From Rhizobium sp. FKY42 (GTDB taxonomy: Bacteria > Pseudomonadota > Alphaproteobacteria > Rhizobiales > Rhizobiaceae), in assembly GCF_005222835.1 (NCBI RefSeq), contig NZ_STGA01000009.1:1-64000 (forward strand): a DNA stretch of 64,000 nucleotides, read 5' to 3'. Below are positions 1 through 10,012 of the stretch, in pieces (positions within the stretch are counted from its first letter, which is position 1; each line of letters starts with the position of its first letter). The position numbers were made by a program, and so were the translations under genes. The notes under the pieces were generated by a model. That model was given only the letters and a program-made list of their open reading frames with translations. It made no database searches and was not told the origin of the DNA.

Positions 1-35
1 GAGGTCTCTCCACTACGATGTAGAACTCGTCCAGT

Positions 36-57
36 CCTCCACCGTAGGTGGAGGTTT
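36..57 (+). terminator. hairpin, possible terminator of a gene left of the window
   Basis: A perfect 8-bp stem, CCTCCACC then GGTGGAGG, with a 3-base loop at 36-54 is followed on the plus strand by TTT and a T-rich stretch. It would suit the end of a plus-strand gene lying before the window. The T-run is short and interrupted, so termination is inferred. Confidence 0.45.
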
Positions 58-71
58 ACTTTGATTGCAAC

Positions 72-104
72 AAAAAAGGCGCGATCCACTTGAAGGACCG
101 CGCC
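72..104 (-). terminator. rho-independent terminator of the sugar ABC operon
   Basis: Read on the minus strand, a 10-bp stem (95-104 with 78-87, one G-U pair) is followed by six T residues (72-77). It lies 29 bases past the stop codon of the binding-protein gene, which is the last gene of the minus-strand operon. Confidence 0.75.
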
Positions 105-132
105 AGGCAGGAGGTAACGTTGATAGCCTCGC

Positions 133-1230
133 TTATTTGCCCCAGATCTTCTTGTAGGCGTCGCGATAGCCGTTATCCGGGTCAAACGTATTTTTCGGGC
201 CGCCGTCGAATTCGACGTTCTGCGTTGTCACCACATGTAGCGGGGAAACATAACCAGACCATTTTTCGCCTGCCAGCGCACGGTTCAGCTCGTCCACCAA
301 CTGCCAGCCCTGCAGGTTGAGCGGCTCGGCCACGGTCACGGCCTGATACTGCTTGGCGCGGATACGCTGATAAGCGCCCTCGGAACCATCACCCGCGGCC
401 ACGGCCTTCGGCGCGCCATCACCCTTGATGCCGACGGCTGCCAGCGATGGACCCATGAAATCGAAATAGATGTCGTTGATCGCCAGCGAATGCGTCCACT
501 TCGCACCGTATTTTTGCAGAAGCGTGGTCGTCAGCTGCGGCATGCGCTGCGAGGTCTCGGCAATTGGGGTGTCGACATATTCTAGAACGGTTCCGCCGAG
601 CTTTTCGATCTCCTGCTTCATTCGATCTGCCTTGGCAATCGCGATGGCATAGGTGGAGTCGGTGAAGATAACGACACCCGGCTTCCCGCGTGCATCCACG
701 AAAGCCCAGTTGGCAGCAGCTTTTGAAACTTCCATGGCGTCGGTTGTAACGTTGGCGAACACGCCCACTTCATCGACAGGCCCAACAGCCGATGCCGCAT
801 GCCAGGACACCATAGGCAGCTTCGCCTTCTTGGCGGCTTCCATTGCTGGCTTCTGCTCAACAGCATCGAAGCCGTTGATGATGATGCCATCCGGCTTCAG
901 CGTCATGGCCTGACCGAAGGCAGCGGTGCGGCCATCGATGGAGCCTGCACCGTCAAGAACAGTCACCTTCCAGCCGATTGCCTTGGCCGCTTCCTGAATG
1001 CCGTTGGTAACACCCAGAATACCGCCATTTTTCATATCGGCGGCGAGGATGACGATGTTCTTGGAGGCCTGCGCTTTCGGCCCCGTTGTCGGGCCGTCCC
1101 ATTTCTCGACCTTGCTCGCATATTTTGCGACCATGGCCTTCGCATCATCCATGGCATCGGCCAATGCGGGACCGGCCATGACAACCATGCCAAGGGCTGT
1201 CGTTAGTTGAAGAAAATGTCTGCGCTTCAT
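133..1230 (-). CDS. sugar ABC transporter periplasmic binding protein (RbsB-like)
   Basis: A 365-residue periplasmic binding protein of the type 1 (ribose/galactose, Peripla_BP_4) fold. The N-terminus KRRHFLQL followed by a hydrophobic stretch and ALADA reads as a signal peptide, with a twin-arginine-like start that may mean Tat export. Segments typical of the fold are visible, for example the PDGIIINGFDAVE stretch near residue 115 and the GDGSEGAYQ segment near 280. It is the last gene of a minus-strand operon after the ATPase and permease genes, and a terminator follows. The order ATPase, permease, binding protein is common for CUT2 importers in rhizobia. The substrate is unknown: a pentose, hexose or polyol would fit, and no catabolic gene adjoins to narrow it. 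Confidence 0.88.
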   Translation of the reverse strand: MKRRHFLQLTTALGMVVMAGPALADAMDDAKAMVAKYASKVEKWDGPTTGPKAQASKNIVILAADMKNGGILGVTNGIQEAAKAIGWKVTVLDGAGSIDGRTAAFGQAMTLKPDGIIINGFDAVEQKPAMEAAKKAKLPMVSWHAASAVGPVDEVGVFANVTTDAMEVSKAAANWAFVDARGKPGVVIFTDSTYAIAIAKADRMKQEIEKLGGTVLEYVDTPIAETSQRMPQLTTTLLQKYGAKWTHSLAINDIYFDFMGPSLAAVGIKGDGAPKAVAAGDGSEGAYQRIRAKQYQAVTVAEPLNLQGWQLVDELNRALAGEKWSGYVSPLHVVTTQNVEFDGGPKNTFDPDNGYRDAYKKIWGK

Positions 1231-1267
1231 GTTGTTCTCCTCCCACGAGAAACTTTACGCGTTGAAT

Positions 1268-2329
1268 TCAATTGGATGCCGTTGTCTTTGCTGGTTCGGC
1301 TGGCGGTGCCTTTGCGGCAAAACCCTTCCTGCGCTGCGCGTAGCCCGCAATACCAATGGCAACGAGAAGCGTGACACCATTGAACAGCGGCTCCACGAAA
1401 AACGACCCACCGAACTGCTGGATACCGGCAATGCCGACGGCCAGAATGATGACGCCGATCATCGTACCCCAGACATTGACGCGTCCCGGCTTGATGGTCG
1501 TAGAGCCCAGAAATGCGCCCACCAGTGCCGGCAACAGATATTCCAGACCCACACTCGCCTGACCGATCCGCAGCTTGGATGCCAGCAGAACACCTGCGAT
1601 TGCCGACAAGGTTCCCGAAGCGATGAAGGCGGCCATGACAAAGCGGCGAACCGGAATACCGTTCAGCGCAGCCGCTTTCGGGTTGGCACCGATCGCGTAC
1701 AGATAGCGGCCGACCGGCGTGTATTCGAGGATTATCCACATGGCAACGGCCAGCACCAGCACATAGAAACCGGTGATCGGCAGGCCGAGAAACATCGTGC
1801 TGTTCAGCGCGTAGAAACCTTCCGGCAGAACGCCAATCATCTGACGGCCACCGGTATGCCAAAGCGCCAGAGCATAGATGACCGTGCCGGTCCCCAATGT
1901 CGCGATAAAGCTGTCGATCTTGGCGACTTCAACCAGGATGCCGTTGAGAAGGCCGGTGAATGCACCGAGGGCGAGAACGACAAGCACCGCGACAGGCCAC
2001 GGAAAGCCGTACATGGTTTGCAGGCTGATCGCCAGAATGTGCCAGAGCACGATTCCGTAGCCGATGGTGAGATCGATACGCCCACAGGCCATGGGTATCA
2101 TTGCGGCAAGCGAAAGAATGGCAATGATCGTCTTCGCGGCAATGATCGAGCGAAGGTTCAGGATCGTCGGAAAGGTATCCGGCAGCAGCAGCGAGAAAAG
2201 CACAATTAGAAGTGCCGTCAATATCACCAGACCATAAACCGGCAGGAGACGCTGTGCTTTCTCCAGGCGGTTCAGCCCGGCGAGTTCTGTTTTGGTCGGC
2301 TCAAGCGCCGTTGATTGGATGGAGTTCAA
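1268..2329 (-). CDS. sugar ABC transporter permease (RbsC-like)
   Basis: A 353-residue inner-membrane permease of the BPD_transp_2 (RbsC/AraH) family. It has about eight to ten hydrophobic segments and the family pattern near residues 190-240 (YAIGANPKAAALNGIPVRR), the cytoplasmic loop that contacts the ATPase. As in RbsC, one protein presumably forms a homodimeric channel, since there is only one permease gene. It sits 15 bases after the ATPase gene and 37 before the binding-protein gene, so one transcript is likely. Nothing looks truncated. The sugar carried cannot be read from the sequence. Confidence 0.9.
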   Translation of the reverse strand: MNSIQSTALEPTKTELAGLNRLEKAQRLLPVYGLVILTALLIVLFSLLLPDTFPTILNLRSIIAAKTIIAILSLAAMIPMACGRIDLTIGYGIVLWHILAISLQTMYGFPWPVAVLVVLALGAFTGLLNGILVEVAKIDSFIATLGTGTVIYALALWHTGGRQMIGVLPEGFYALNSTMFLGLPITGFYVLVLAVAMWIILEYTPVGRYLYAIGANPKAAALNGIPVRRFVMAAFIASGTLSAIAGVLLASKLRIGQASVGLEYLLPALVGAFLGSTTIKPGRVNVWGTMIGVIILAVGIAGIQQFGGSFFVEPLFNGVTLLVAIGIAGYAQRRKGFAAKAPPAEPAKTTASN

Positions 2330-2344
2330 GGCGGTTCCTCCCGT

Positions 2345-3841
2345 TCAGGCCGCTTCGGATGCGGATGCCGCAGCAATGACGGCGGATGTTGTGAGATCAG
2401 CCCCGGACAATTCGCGCACGATCTGTCCACGCGAGAAGATCAGGGCACGGTGGCAAATGTGGGCGATTTCCTCGAAGTCGGTCGAGATCACCAGGACGGC
2501 GAGGCCCGATTCGATGGCCGACGCGATGAGACGGTAGATATCGGCCTTGGCGCCGACATCGACACCCGCTGTCGGGTCTTCAGCAATCAACAGCTTGCGA
2601 TTCGTCGCCAGCCAGCGGCCGACCACCACCTTTTGCTGGTTGCCGCCGGAAAGTGCTTCGATCGCAAGGCTTTGATCGTTGGGCCGCAGGCCAACCTTGT
2701 CTCCCAGCATCGCTGCTTCGCGGGCCTCTTCGCCGGGCGTCTTGAAGGTGAAGAGGCCCCGTCCGGAGGCGGAGGGATTGATGTAGGTGTTTTCTCGTAG
2801 CGACAGCGAGAGTGCGACTGACTCTTCCGTTCGGTCTCTGGCAATCAGCCCGATGCCGGACTTGATCGCCGTGACCGTGCTGGAGAGATCAGGCGTCTCG
2901 CCATGAATGCGGACATCGCCGCGATAGGCCTCGCATCCGAAAAGTGCGCGACCAATCAATTCCTGTCCTGCACCGCGAAGCCCGACAAGCCCCAGCAATT
3001 CGCCCTCTCGCAGGTCGAAGCTCACCGGCCCCGCACCGCTGCACATCAAGTTACGAACGGAAACAAGCGTCTTGCCCGCCTTGTGCTCGGCCTTCGTGAA
3101 AAGTTGATCGGCCTTGCGACCAACGATCATGCGGATCAACTCATCCGGATTGGTCTGCTGGACGGGTGTTTGCCCGACAAGGCGACCGTCTCTCAAAACA
3201 GCAACGCGGTCAGCGATGCGGAATATCTCGTCCAGGCGATGAGAAACGTAAATCATTGCAACGCCTCGTTCCTTCAGTGGACGGATGGCGTTGAAAAGCC
3301 GCTCGACTTCATCGGCGGGAAGGCTGGCCGTTGGCTCATCCAGCACAAGAATATCAGCCTCGACAGCCAAGGCACGGGCGATGGCAACGAGGGATTTTTC
3401 CGTTCTGGTCAAGCTTTGAACGCGTGTCGATGGATCGAAATCGCAGCCGACCAGCTTCAGCGCTTCCGCTGTACGCCGTTCCGTAGCGCGCCAGTCGATG
3501 AGCTTGCGACGCATCGAAAAACCTTGCGCCAATCCAACATTTTCGCCGACCGTCATCCATTCGATCAAACCCAGATCCTGATGGATGAAGGCGACAGGCT
3601 GGCGCTCGTTCGGCTTCGGCGGACGATGGCTGTAAGGCTGGCCCCGGAACAGGATCTCACCGCCATCAGGCTTGAATATCCCGGCCAGAGTCTTGATCAA
3701 CGTGGATTTGCCCGCGCCGTTCTCGCCCAGCAGCGCCAGGATCTCGCCCTTGCGCAGGTTCAACGAAACATCTGTAAGAGCTTTGGTCCCGCCGAAGATC
3801 TTTGAAACATTCCGGAATTCCAGCAGCGTTTCTTCGTTCAT
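2345..3841 (-). CDS. sugar ABC transporter ATPase, tandem domains (RbsA/MglA-like)
   Basis: A 498-residue protein with two fused nucleotide-binding domains, the RbsA/MglA/XylG architecture that energises CUT2 sugar import. Domain 1 carries Walker A (LLGENGAGKST, near residue 40) and Walker B (ILVLDEPTASL). Domain 2 has the usual degenerate P-loop (GLRGAGQE) but an intact signature (LSGGNQQK) and LLIAEDPTAGVD. The start at 3841 is preferred over an in-frame upstream ATG because GGGAGGAG lies just ahead of it. It is the first gene of the operon, behind the 3873-3888 palindrome. Confidence 0.92.
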   Translation of the reverse strand: MNEETLLEFRNVSKIFGGTKALTDVSLNLRKGEILALLGENGAGKSTLIKTLAGIFKPDGGEILFRGQPYSHRPPKPNERQPVAFIHQDLGLIEWMTVGENVGLAQGFSMRRKLIDWRATERRTAEALKLVGCDFDPSTRVQSLTRTEKSLVAIARALAVEADILVLDEPTASLPADEVERLFNAIRPLKERGVAMIYVSHRLDEIFRIADRVAVLRDGRLVGQTPVQQTNPDELIRMIVGRKADQLFTKAEHKAGKTLVSVRNLMCSGAGPVSFDLREGELLGLVGLRGAGQELIGRALFGCEAYRGDVRIHGETPDLSSTVTAIKSGIGLIARDRTEESVALSLSLRENTYINPSASGRGLFTFKTPGEEAREAAMLGDKVGLRPNDQSLAIEALSGGNQQKVVVGRWLATNRKLLIAEDPTAGVDVGAKADIYRLIASAIESGLAVLVISTDFEEIAHICHRALIFSRGQIVRELSGADLTTSAVIAAASASEAA

Positions 3842-3872
3842 CAGCTCCTCCCAAAGCTTATGTCCAAACACT

Positions 3873-3888
3873 ATGTTATCGATAACAT
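3873..3888 (-). promoter_or_regulatory. LacI-type operator palindrome upstream of the sugar ABC operon
   Basis: A perfect 16-bp palindrome, ATGTTATCGATAACAT, with the central CG usual for LacI-family operators. It lies 31 bases upstream of the chosen ATPase start and is the obvious control site for the 3841-133 operon. No LacI-family gene adjoins it, so the regulator is not identified. Confidence 0.6.
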
Positions 3889-3995
3889 TCCGTCAAGCGA
3901 TGCACCCATATTCGTTCCCTATAAGTTTTATGCCTTTGATATCGCGTTCTTATTTTTCAGAATCCCAAGTCTTGGGCTTCTCGAATGCGTGCGCG

Positions 3996-4685
3996 TTATC
4001 CTTCCGCGATCAATCGGTAACCGACTCCTGGTTCCGTCTGAATGATGCGCGGTTCGGCTGGGTCGCGTTCGACCTTTTGCCGCAACTGACCGATGAAGAC
4101 GCGCAGATAATGCAGATCGTCGGCGTGCGCCGGCCCCCAGACCGCGGTCAGAAGCGTTCGATGGGTCACGACCCTCCCTGCATGGCGCACCAGCAGGATC
4201 AGCAGATCATATTCCTTCGGCGTCAGGTGGATAGTTTCCTCGCCGCGCGTGATGTGACGCCGTACTGGGTCAATGCGCAGACCGTCTGCCTCAAAGATTG
4301 CCGGAATTGCGTCCGGCCTGTGCCTGTGGCGAAGCGCCGTGCGGATACGCGCCGTCAGTTCACCGATGCGGAATGGCTTCTCGACGTAATCGTCGGCACC
4401 GAGGTCAAGCGCCAGAATCTTTTCGCTTTCCCTGTCGCGAGCCGAAAGGATGATGATCGGGACGTCGCTCCAGCCGCGAAGGCTCGTTACAACATCTTTG
4501 CCGTCCATATCGGGAAGCCCGAGATCAAGAATGATGAGATCCGGAGCCTGCGTCGCTGCGGCTTTCAGTGCCTCGGCCCCGCTGACAGCTTCCAGAACGT
4601 CGTAACCGGCTGCGGTCAGGGCAGGCCTGAGAAATCGCTGGATCTGGGGTTCGTCGTCGACGACAAGAATACGCGAAAGGTTCAT
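3996..4685 (-). CDS. kdpE: KdpE response regulator
   Basis: A 229-residue OmpR/PhoB-family regulator that activates kdpFABC when potassium is scarce. The receiver domain (1-120) has the acidic pair DD at 10-11, the phospho-acceptor Asp54 in LDLGLPDMDG and the conserved Lys in YVEKPF near 102. A winged-helix DNA-binding domain follows (LTPKEYDLLILLVRHAG). Its start overlaps the kdpD stop by 4 bases (ATGA), which implies translational coupling, and it is the last gene of the kdp operon. Family and context leave little doubt. A T-rich candidate binding site lies at 11999-12015. Confidence 0.95.
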   Translation of the reverse strand: MNLSRILVVDDEPQIQRFLRPALTAAGYDVLEAVSGAEALKAAATQAPDLIILDLGLPDMDGKDVVTSLRGWSDVPIIILSARDRESEKILALDLGADDYVEKPFRIGELTARIRTALRHRHRPDAIPAIFEADGLRIDPVRRHITRGEETIHLTPKEYDLLILLVRHAGRVVTHRTLLTAVWGPAHADDLHYLRVFIGQLRQKVERDPAEPRIIQTEPGVGYRLIAEG

Positions 4686-7372
4686 GTCGCGACCATATCT
4701 GCATTACCCGCTGCGGGGAACCGCATCACGATCCGTGTTCCCCTTTTGCGAACCGCAGGGCTCTCTGCGTGGATGCTGCCGTTCATGGCCTGCACGAAAC
4801 CCCGCGCAATGGAGAGACCGAGGCCCGTGCCGGGCGCCCTGCCATCAGCCTTGCCTCGGCGATAGAATTTTTCAAAGACGCGCTCTAGTTCCTCGGCAGG
4901 AATTCCACGCCCGAGATCCGTCACTGAGATGACGATCTCGTCGTCATCCTGGCGAACATAGACGGTAACGGGGTCATGGCCGCCATATTTGATTGCGTTA
5001 TCAAGCAGGTTGAAAAGAACCTGCCCCAGAAGCACACTGTCGCCCCGGATGAGCGAAAGGCTGGGCGCCACCCGTGTTTCGATCTGGCGGTTCGGCGCAT
5101 ATTTGCGCGTGCGTTCCACGGTAGAGTGCACCACGTCCGCCACATCCACCCAGTCCTGCTTCGGCTTCAGGCTTCCCGCCTCGATCCGAGTCATATCGAG
5201 CAGGTTTGCCACGAAGCGGCTCATCCGCTGCGATTCTTCCTCTATGGATTGCAGCAGATCCCGTCGCGACTCCGAATTCATTTTGTCGCCCAGTTCGATC
5301 AGGCTACTGGCTGATCCGGTGATCGTTGCAAGCGGCGTACGCAGGTCGTGAGAAATGGAAGACAGCAGGGCTTCCCTGTAGCGCTCCCCTTCAAGCTGCG
5401 CGGCCTGCTGGATTGTTTCCTCGGAAAGACGGGCGCGATCAAGCGCGATAGCTGTCTGATCCAGCACTGCCGAAAGCGACCGTTCCGATGCCGGATCGAC
5501 ATCGTCCTTGTCATAGGCGATGCCACACACCCCCACAATGCCATGGGGGCCAAGAAGCGGGCGAAACTGGAACCGGCTGTTTGGCAGTGTGCCGGTCGCA
5601 TGACCCGCAGCCTCTCTTCTTGCTTCCGCCCAACGCGCCGCAGCCATGTCGGTCACGTCCAGTTCTGTATCGGGCGGCCAAGCTGCCGTTACGCTCAATT
5701 CTCCGGAAGAAGAGATCAGAAACACAACCGGCCGCTTGAGGCTGGCCTGAAGTTGCGACACGGCGAGCCAGATCGCATCATCGCGCTTGTCTGTACCCGC
5801 AAGCTTGCGCGAAAAATCATAAAGCGATTGCAGGGCGGTCGCACGGGTTCCCGCGACCTTGGCCTGTTCGCGAATCCGCGACGCAAATCCGCCGGAGATG
5901 ATGGCAACGGCGAGGAAGACAAAGAGAGCGAACACCTCATGAGGTGCAGCAATCGTGAAGGTGTAAAGAGGATCGATAAAGAAGAAATTGTAGGCCAGCG
6001 TCGACAGGGACGCCGCGATCAAGGCTGACACATGGCCTCCGATTGCTGCCGAGCCGAGAACGCCCAGCAGGAAGACGAGCGAGATGTTGGGTAAATAGAT
6101 GATCGTATCGATCAGCTTGCCGGTCGACGTTGCGACGGCCACGAACGTTGCAGCTATCATCGTAGAACGCGGCAATCCTACAGCGGAAAGCGCATGCAGC
6201 GGAATTTTTCTAGCCGATTTTTCCGGTCGATCGGCCGTTACGAAATGAACCCCGATCCCGGCTGCACGTCTGGCAAGTTCATCCGGCAAAGAGCGCTTGA
6301 GAAGACGAGAAAGACCACCTCGCTTGCGCACGCCGACAACGATCTGTGTTGCATGCTCCCGCTTGGCGAGCTTCAGGATTTCTTCGACATAATCCTGACC
6401 GATCACCCGGCGCGTTTCGGCACCCAGTTGTTCGGCCAGTCGAAACAGTGCTTCCAGCTGGCGCAGCGTATCCGCTGTCTCCAGCTCCCGGTCGGCCCTC
6501 TCAATGGACACGACGATCCAGGGAGCGTTGAGACCGGACGCGAGCCGACTGGCCACACGAACCACCCTGGTGGACAGCTCATCCGCTCCAACACAGACAA
6601 TCAGCCGCTCCCCCGTGGCCCATGGTCCATCGATTGCATTCTGCCGCAGATAATCGACCATCTGGTCATCCACACGGTCTGCCGTACGACGCAGGGCCAG
6701 TTCCCGCAAAGCCGTCAGATTGCCGAGGCGGAAGAAGCGGTCCACCGCGCGGCTTGCGCTTTCCGGCAGGTAGACCTTACCCTCCTTCAACCGCTGAATG
6801 AGCTCCGTCGGCGGCAGGTCTACCAGCAGAACATCGTCGGCCCGCTTCAGCACGACATCGGGCACGCGCTCTCGCACGACGATGCCGGTAATCTGGCCCA
6901 CCAGATCCGCAAGACTTTCCAGATGCTGAATATTGAGCGCCGTCCAGACTTCGATACCGGCAGCCCTGAGCTCTTCAATATCCTGATAGCGCTTGGGGTG
7001 ACGGCTACCATCCGGGTTCGAGTGCGCAAGTTCGTCCACGATGATGATCGCGGGCTTCCGGGCGAGCGCAGCATCGAGATCGAATTCCTCCAAGACACGG
7101 CCACGATGGCTGATGCGGTTGCGCGGTAACACTTCCAGATCATCCACAAGCGCTGCGGTTTCGCTTCGGCCATGGGTTTCCACCAGACCGACGACAATAT
7201 CGACCCCATCTGCACGCAGCCGTCTTGCACGGGAAAGCATTGCATAGGTTTTGCCCACGCCGGGTGCCGCCCCCAGAAAAACGATCAACTTGCCCCGGCG
7301 GTCCTTGTCCGCCAAGGCAAGCAGTGCATCGGGATCAGGGCGGCGCGGATCGCCGCGATCATCATCCGTCAT
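4682..7372 (-). CDS. kdpD: KdpD potassium-sensing histidine kinase
   Basis: An 896-residue inner-membrane sensor kinase, the full length for KdpD. The order is the cytosolic KdpD domain with a Walker A-type site (GAAPGVGKT, residues 34-42) and IIIVDELAH, a UspA-like region (about 250-370), four closely spaced membrane segments (about 400-500, DUF4118), a GAF-like region, the HisKA dimerisation domain (SISHDLRTP) and the HATPase domain (N box LLDNAIKYGG, then GRGIP and GTGLGLS). It senses potassium limitation or turgor and phosphorylates KdpE. It starts 22 bases after kdpC and overlaps kdpE. Placing both regulators at the distal end of the operon is the normal kdpFABCDE order. Confidence 0.96.
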   Translation of the reverse strand: MTDDDRGDPRRPDPDALLALADKDRRGKLIVFLGAAPGVGKTYAMLSRARRLRADGVDIVVGLVETHGRSETAALVDDLEVLPRNRISHRGRVLEEFDLDAALARKPAIIIVDELAHSNPDGSRHPKRYQDIEELRAAGIEVWTALNIQHLESLADLVGQITGIVVRERVPDVVLKRADDVLLVDLPPTELIQRLKEGKVYLPESASRAVDRFFRLGNLTALRELALRRTADRVDDQMVDYLRQNAIDGPWATGERLIVCVGADELSTRVVRVASRLASGLNAPWIVVSIERADRELETADTLRQLEALFRLAEQLGAETRRVIGQDYVEEILKLAKREHATQIVVGVRKRGGLSRLLKRSLPDELARRAAGIGVHFVTADRPEKSARKIPLHALSAVGLPRSTMIAATFVAVATSTGKLIDTIIYLPNISLVFLLGVLGSAAIGGHVSALIAASLSTLAYNFFFIDPLYTFTIAAPHEVFALFVFLAVAIISGGFASRIREQAKVAGTRATALQSLYDFSRKLAGTDKRDDAIWLAVSQLQASLKRPVVFLISSSGELSVTAAWPPDTELDVTDMAAARWAEARREAAGHATGTLPNSRFQFRPLLGPHGIVGVCGIAYDKDDVDPASERSLSAVLDQTAIALDRARLSEETIQQAAQLEGERYREALLSSISHDLRTPLATITGSASSLIELGDKMNSESRRDLLQSIEEESQRMSRFVANLLDMTRIEAGSLKPKQDWVDVADVVHSTVERTRKYAPNRQIETRVAPSLSLIRGDSVLLGQVLFNLLDNAIKYGGHDPVTVYVRQDDDEIVISVTDLGRGIPAEELERVFEKFYRRGKADGRAPGTGLGLSIARGFVQAMNGSIHAESPAVRKRGTRIVMRFPAAGNADMVAT

Positions 7373-7394
7373 TCGTCTTCGTCTCTGTCGGTTT

Positions 7395-7964
7395 TCAGGA
7401 CTTCAATTCATCAAGAGCCAGATTTAGCTCTAGCACATTGACACGCGGTTCACCGACAAATCCAAGGTCGCGGCCTTCGGTCAGTCGCGAAAGCAGAGCC
7501 TTCAGGTCGGCTTCATTGACGCCACGCGCCCTGGCAACGCGTGTCACCTGCGCCGCAGCATAGTCCGGTGAAATATGTGGATCGAGCCCGGAGCCGGACG
7601 TGGTCACCGCATCGGCGGGAACAGGTAAGGCAATGCCTGTCGCACCTAAACGCTTCACATCCGCGTCGACACGATCCTTCAGCTTGGCCGAGGTCGTACC
7701 GAGGTTCGAACCACCGGACGCCGAGGCCGAATAGGGATCCGGGCTCGTGGCAGATGGACGCGACCAGAAATAGCGGTCGCTCGTGAAATTCTGACCGATC
7801 AGCCGAGAGCCGACCATCTGGCCGTTGCGTTCGATCAGACTGCCCTGCGCCTCTTGCGGAAGCAGAGCCCGACCTATGCCGGTGACTGCCAGCGGATAGG
7901 CAAGTCCCGTCACCAGCGTCAAGAGAAACAGAAGAGTGATTGCAGGTCTGAGATGGTTGATCAT
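7395..7964 (-). CDS. kdpC: KdpC, potassium-transporting ATPase subunit C
   Basis: 189 residues, the usual KdpC length. There is one N-terminal membrane segment (about residues 8-30) and then a periplasmic domain with typical family stretches: GSRLIGQNFTSDRYFWSRPSA, SGSNLGTTS-like (here GGSNLGTTS) and SGSGLDPHISP. KdpC stabilises the KdpA-KdpB complex and helps potassium binding. The start at 7964 is chosen because it falls one base after the kdpB stop, whereas an in-frame upstream codon would lie inside kdpB. It is followed directly by kdpD. Confidence 0.95.
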   Translation of the reverse strand: MINHLRPAITLLFLLTLVTGLAYPLAVTGIGRALLPQEAQGSLIERNGQMVGSRLIGQNFTSDRYFWSRPSATSPDPYSASASGGSNLGTTSAKLKDRVDADVKRLGATGIALPVPADAVTTSGSGLDPHISPDYAAAQVTRVARARGVNEADLKALLSRLTEGRDLGFVGEPRVNVLELNLALDELKS

Positions 7965-7965
7965 G

Positions 7966-10002
7966 TTACACCAGATGAAGCGCGCTGACGGCAACGTCGA
8001 TTGCCTTGATGCCGATGAAGGGTAGGATCAACCCACCAAGCCCATAGACCAGCAGGTTGCGTCGCAGCACACTTGCGGCACCGGACGGTCGATACGCAAC
8101 ACCGCGCAGGGCGAGTGGAATAAGCGCAATGATGATGAGCGCATTGAAGATGACGGCGGAGAGAATGGCCGATTGCGGAGAGGCCAGCCCCATGACATTC
8201 AGCGCGCCGAGGGCCGGATAGGTTGCGACGAAGAGCGCCGGGATGATGGCGAAGTATTTCGCCACGTCATTGGCAATGGAAAACGTCGTCAGTGCCCCGC
8301 GGGTCATCAGCAATTGCTTGCCGATCTCCACAATCTCGATGAGCTTGGTCGGGCTGGAATCGAGGTCCACCATGTTGGCGGCTTCGCGCGCGGCTTGCGT
8401 GCCGGTCTGCATGGCCACGCCCACATCCGCCTGCGCAAGTGCCGGCGCATCGTTCGTGCCGTCGCCGCACATGGCGATCAGGCGACCGCCCTGTTGTTCG
8501 CGCCGAATGTAGTTCAGCTTATCTTCGGGCGTTGCTTGGGCAATATAGTCATCGACTCCTGCTTCCGACGCGATCGCCGCAGCCGTCACAGGGTTGTCGC
8601 CGGTGACCATGACCGTACGAATACCCATGGCGCGCAGAGCTGCGAAACGCTCCTTGATGCCAGGCTTGATGACATCCTTCAGATGGATGGCGCCCAACAA
8701 CCTGTTGCCGTCTGCGACAGCCAGGGGCGTGCCGCCGCTTCTTGCAATCATGTCAACCGCGCGGCGGAACTCAGCCGGAGCCTCGGCATCCGTCACACCG
8801 GCAAATTTGAGGATGGAATCGACGGCACCCTTTCGAAGTCTGCGACCATCCCGATCAACGCCCGAAAGTCTTGTTTCGGCGGTGAATGCAATAATCTCAT
8901 CGAACCGCTGCTCCGGCATGGCAATCCCGAACTCGCCCGTCGCAAGCGCGACGATGGAACGGCCTTCAGGGGTTTCATCGGCAAGGCTGGCCAGCAGTGC
9001 CGCTTCCGCCAGCTGTTGCTGCGTAACACCGGGAGCTGCCAGGAAATCACTTGCCATGCGATTGCCGAATGTGATCGTACCGGTCTTGTCCAGCAGCAGA
9101 GTGTCGACGTCGCCCGCCGCCTCTACCGCACGCCCGGACGTTGCGATGACGTTGAAACGGACCAGACGGTCCATGCCCGCAATACCGATCGCCGACAAAA
9201 GCCCGCCAATCGTCGTCGGGATCAGCGTCACCAATAGCGCCGAAAGAACGGTGATGGAGAGGATTGTTGCCGAATAACCTGCCAGCCCCCAGATCGCCAC
9301 GCAAACGAAGAGGAAGATCAGCGTCAGACCGGACAGAAGAATGGAAAGTGCGATTTCATTCGGCGTCTTCTGGCGTTGCGCCCCTTCGATGAGCGCAATC
9401 ATGCGATCCACGAAGGATGAACCGGGCGCGACAGTAATCCTGATCCGCAGCTCGTCGGAAAGCACTTGCGTTCCTCCGGTCACAGCAGAACGGTCGCCAC
9501 CGGATTCGCGGATCACGGGCGCGGATTCGCCAGTGATTGCGCTTTCGTTGACCGACGCAACCCCTTCAATGACTTCGCCATCGCCGGGAATGAGTTCGCC
9601 TGCCGCAACAAGCACGATATCGCCAACCTTGAGGCTGGTCGCCGCAACGTTTTCCTCAGCACCGTTCGAGGTCAGGCGTCGGGCCGTCATTTCGGATTTG
9701 GTTTTCTTGAGGCTTTCCGCCTGGGCGCGGCCCCGGCCTTCTGCAACGGCTTCGGCGAATGTTGCAAACAGCACGGTGAACCACAGCCAGGCGGCAATCT
9801 GCCCGGAGAACCCGGCCTGCCCGTTTCCAACCGCAAGATCGCGGAGAAACAGGATGGTGACGACAGCAGCCACAGCCTCCGTTACGAAGATCACCGGGTT
9901 GCGCAGCAATTGCCGCGGGTTCAGTTTCAAAACGGAATCCCGCATGGCTGGCAGAAGAATGGCAGGGTCGAGAAGGCTCTGCGCCTTATGATCCTTTGAC
10001 AT
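7966..10002 (-). CDS. kdpB: KdpB, P-type ATPase catalytic subunit
   Basis: A 678-residue P-type ATPase that couples ATP hydrolysis to potassium uptake by KdpA. Visible motifs are the actuator TGES (157-160), the phosphorylated Asp305 in DKTGT (305-309), the KGA nucleotide-site segment, and TGD and [10 protein letters not shown] in the P domain near 470-520. About seven hydrophobic segments are present, with the SPT-type segment [13 protein letters not shown] at 261-273. The start at 10002 follows GAGGAAACAACC, a clear ribosome-binding site, and an alternative 10 codons upstream would place that site inside the gene. It lies 10 bases after kdpA. Confidence 0.97.
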   Translation of the reverse strand: MSKDHKAQSLLDPAILLPAMRDSVLKLNPRQLLRNPVIFVTEAVAAVVTILFLRDLAVGNGQAGFSGQIAAWLWFTVLFATFAEAVAEGRGRAQAESLKKTKSEMTARRLTSNGAEENVAATSLKVGDIVLVAAGELIPGDGEVIEGVASVNESAITGESAPVIRESGGDRSAVTGGTQVLSDELRIRITVAPGSSFVDRMIALIEGAQRQKTPNEIALSILLSGLTLIFLFVCVAIWGLAGYSATILSITVLSALLVTLIPTTIGGLLSAIGIAGMDRLVRFNVIATSGRAVEAAGDVDTLLLDKTGTITFGNRMASDFLAAPGVTQQQLAEAALLASLADETPEGRSIVALATGEFGIAMPEQRFDEIIAFTAETRLSGVDRDGRRLRKGAVDSILKFAGVTDAEAPAEFRRAVDMIARSGGTPLAVADGNRLLGAIHLKDVIKPGIKERFAALRAMGIRTVMVTGDNPVTAAAIASEAGVDDYIAQATPEDKLNYIRREQQGGRLIAMCGDGTNDAPALAQADVGVAMQTGTQAAREAANMVDLDSSPTKLIEIVEIGKQLLMTRGALTTFSIANDVAKYFAIIPALFVATYPALGALNVMGLASPQSAILSAVIFNALIIIALIPLALRGVAYRPSGAASVLRRNLLVYGLGGLILPFIGIKAIDVAVSALHLV

Positions 10003-10012
10003 GGTTGTTTCC

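Noticed and set aside
1229..2209. 326-codon plus-strand frame
   Set aside because: It is antisense to the sugar permease, and its composition (very rich in Arg, Asp, Gln, His) is that of a shadow frame.
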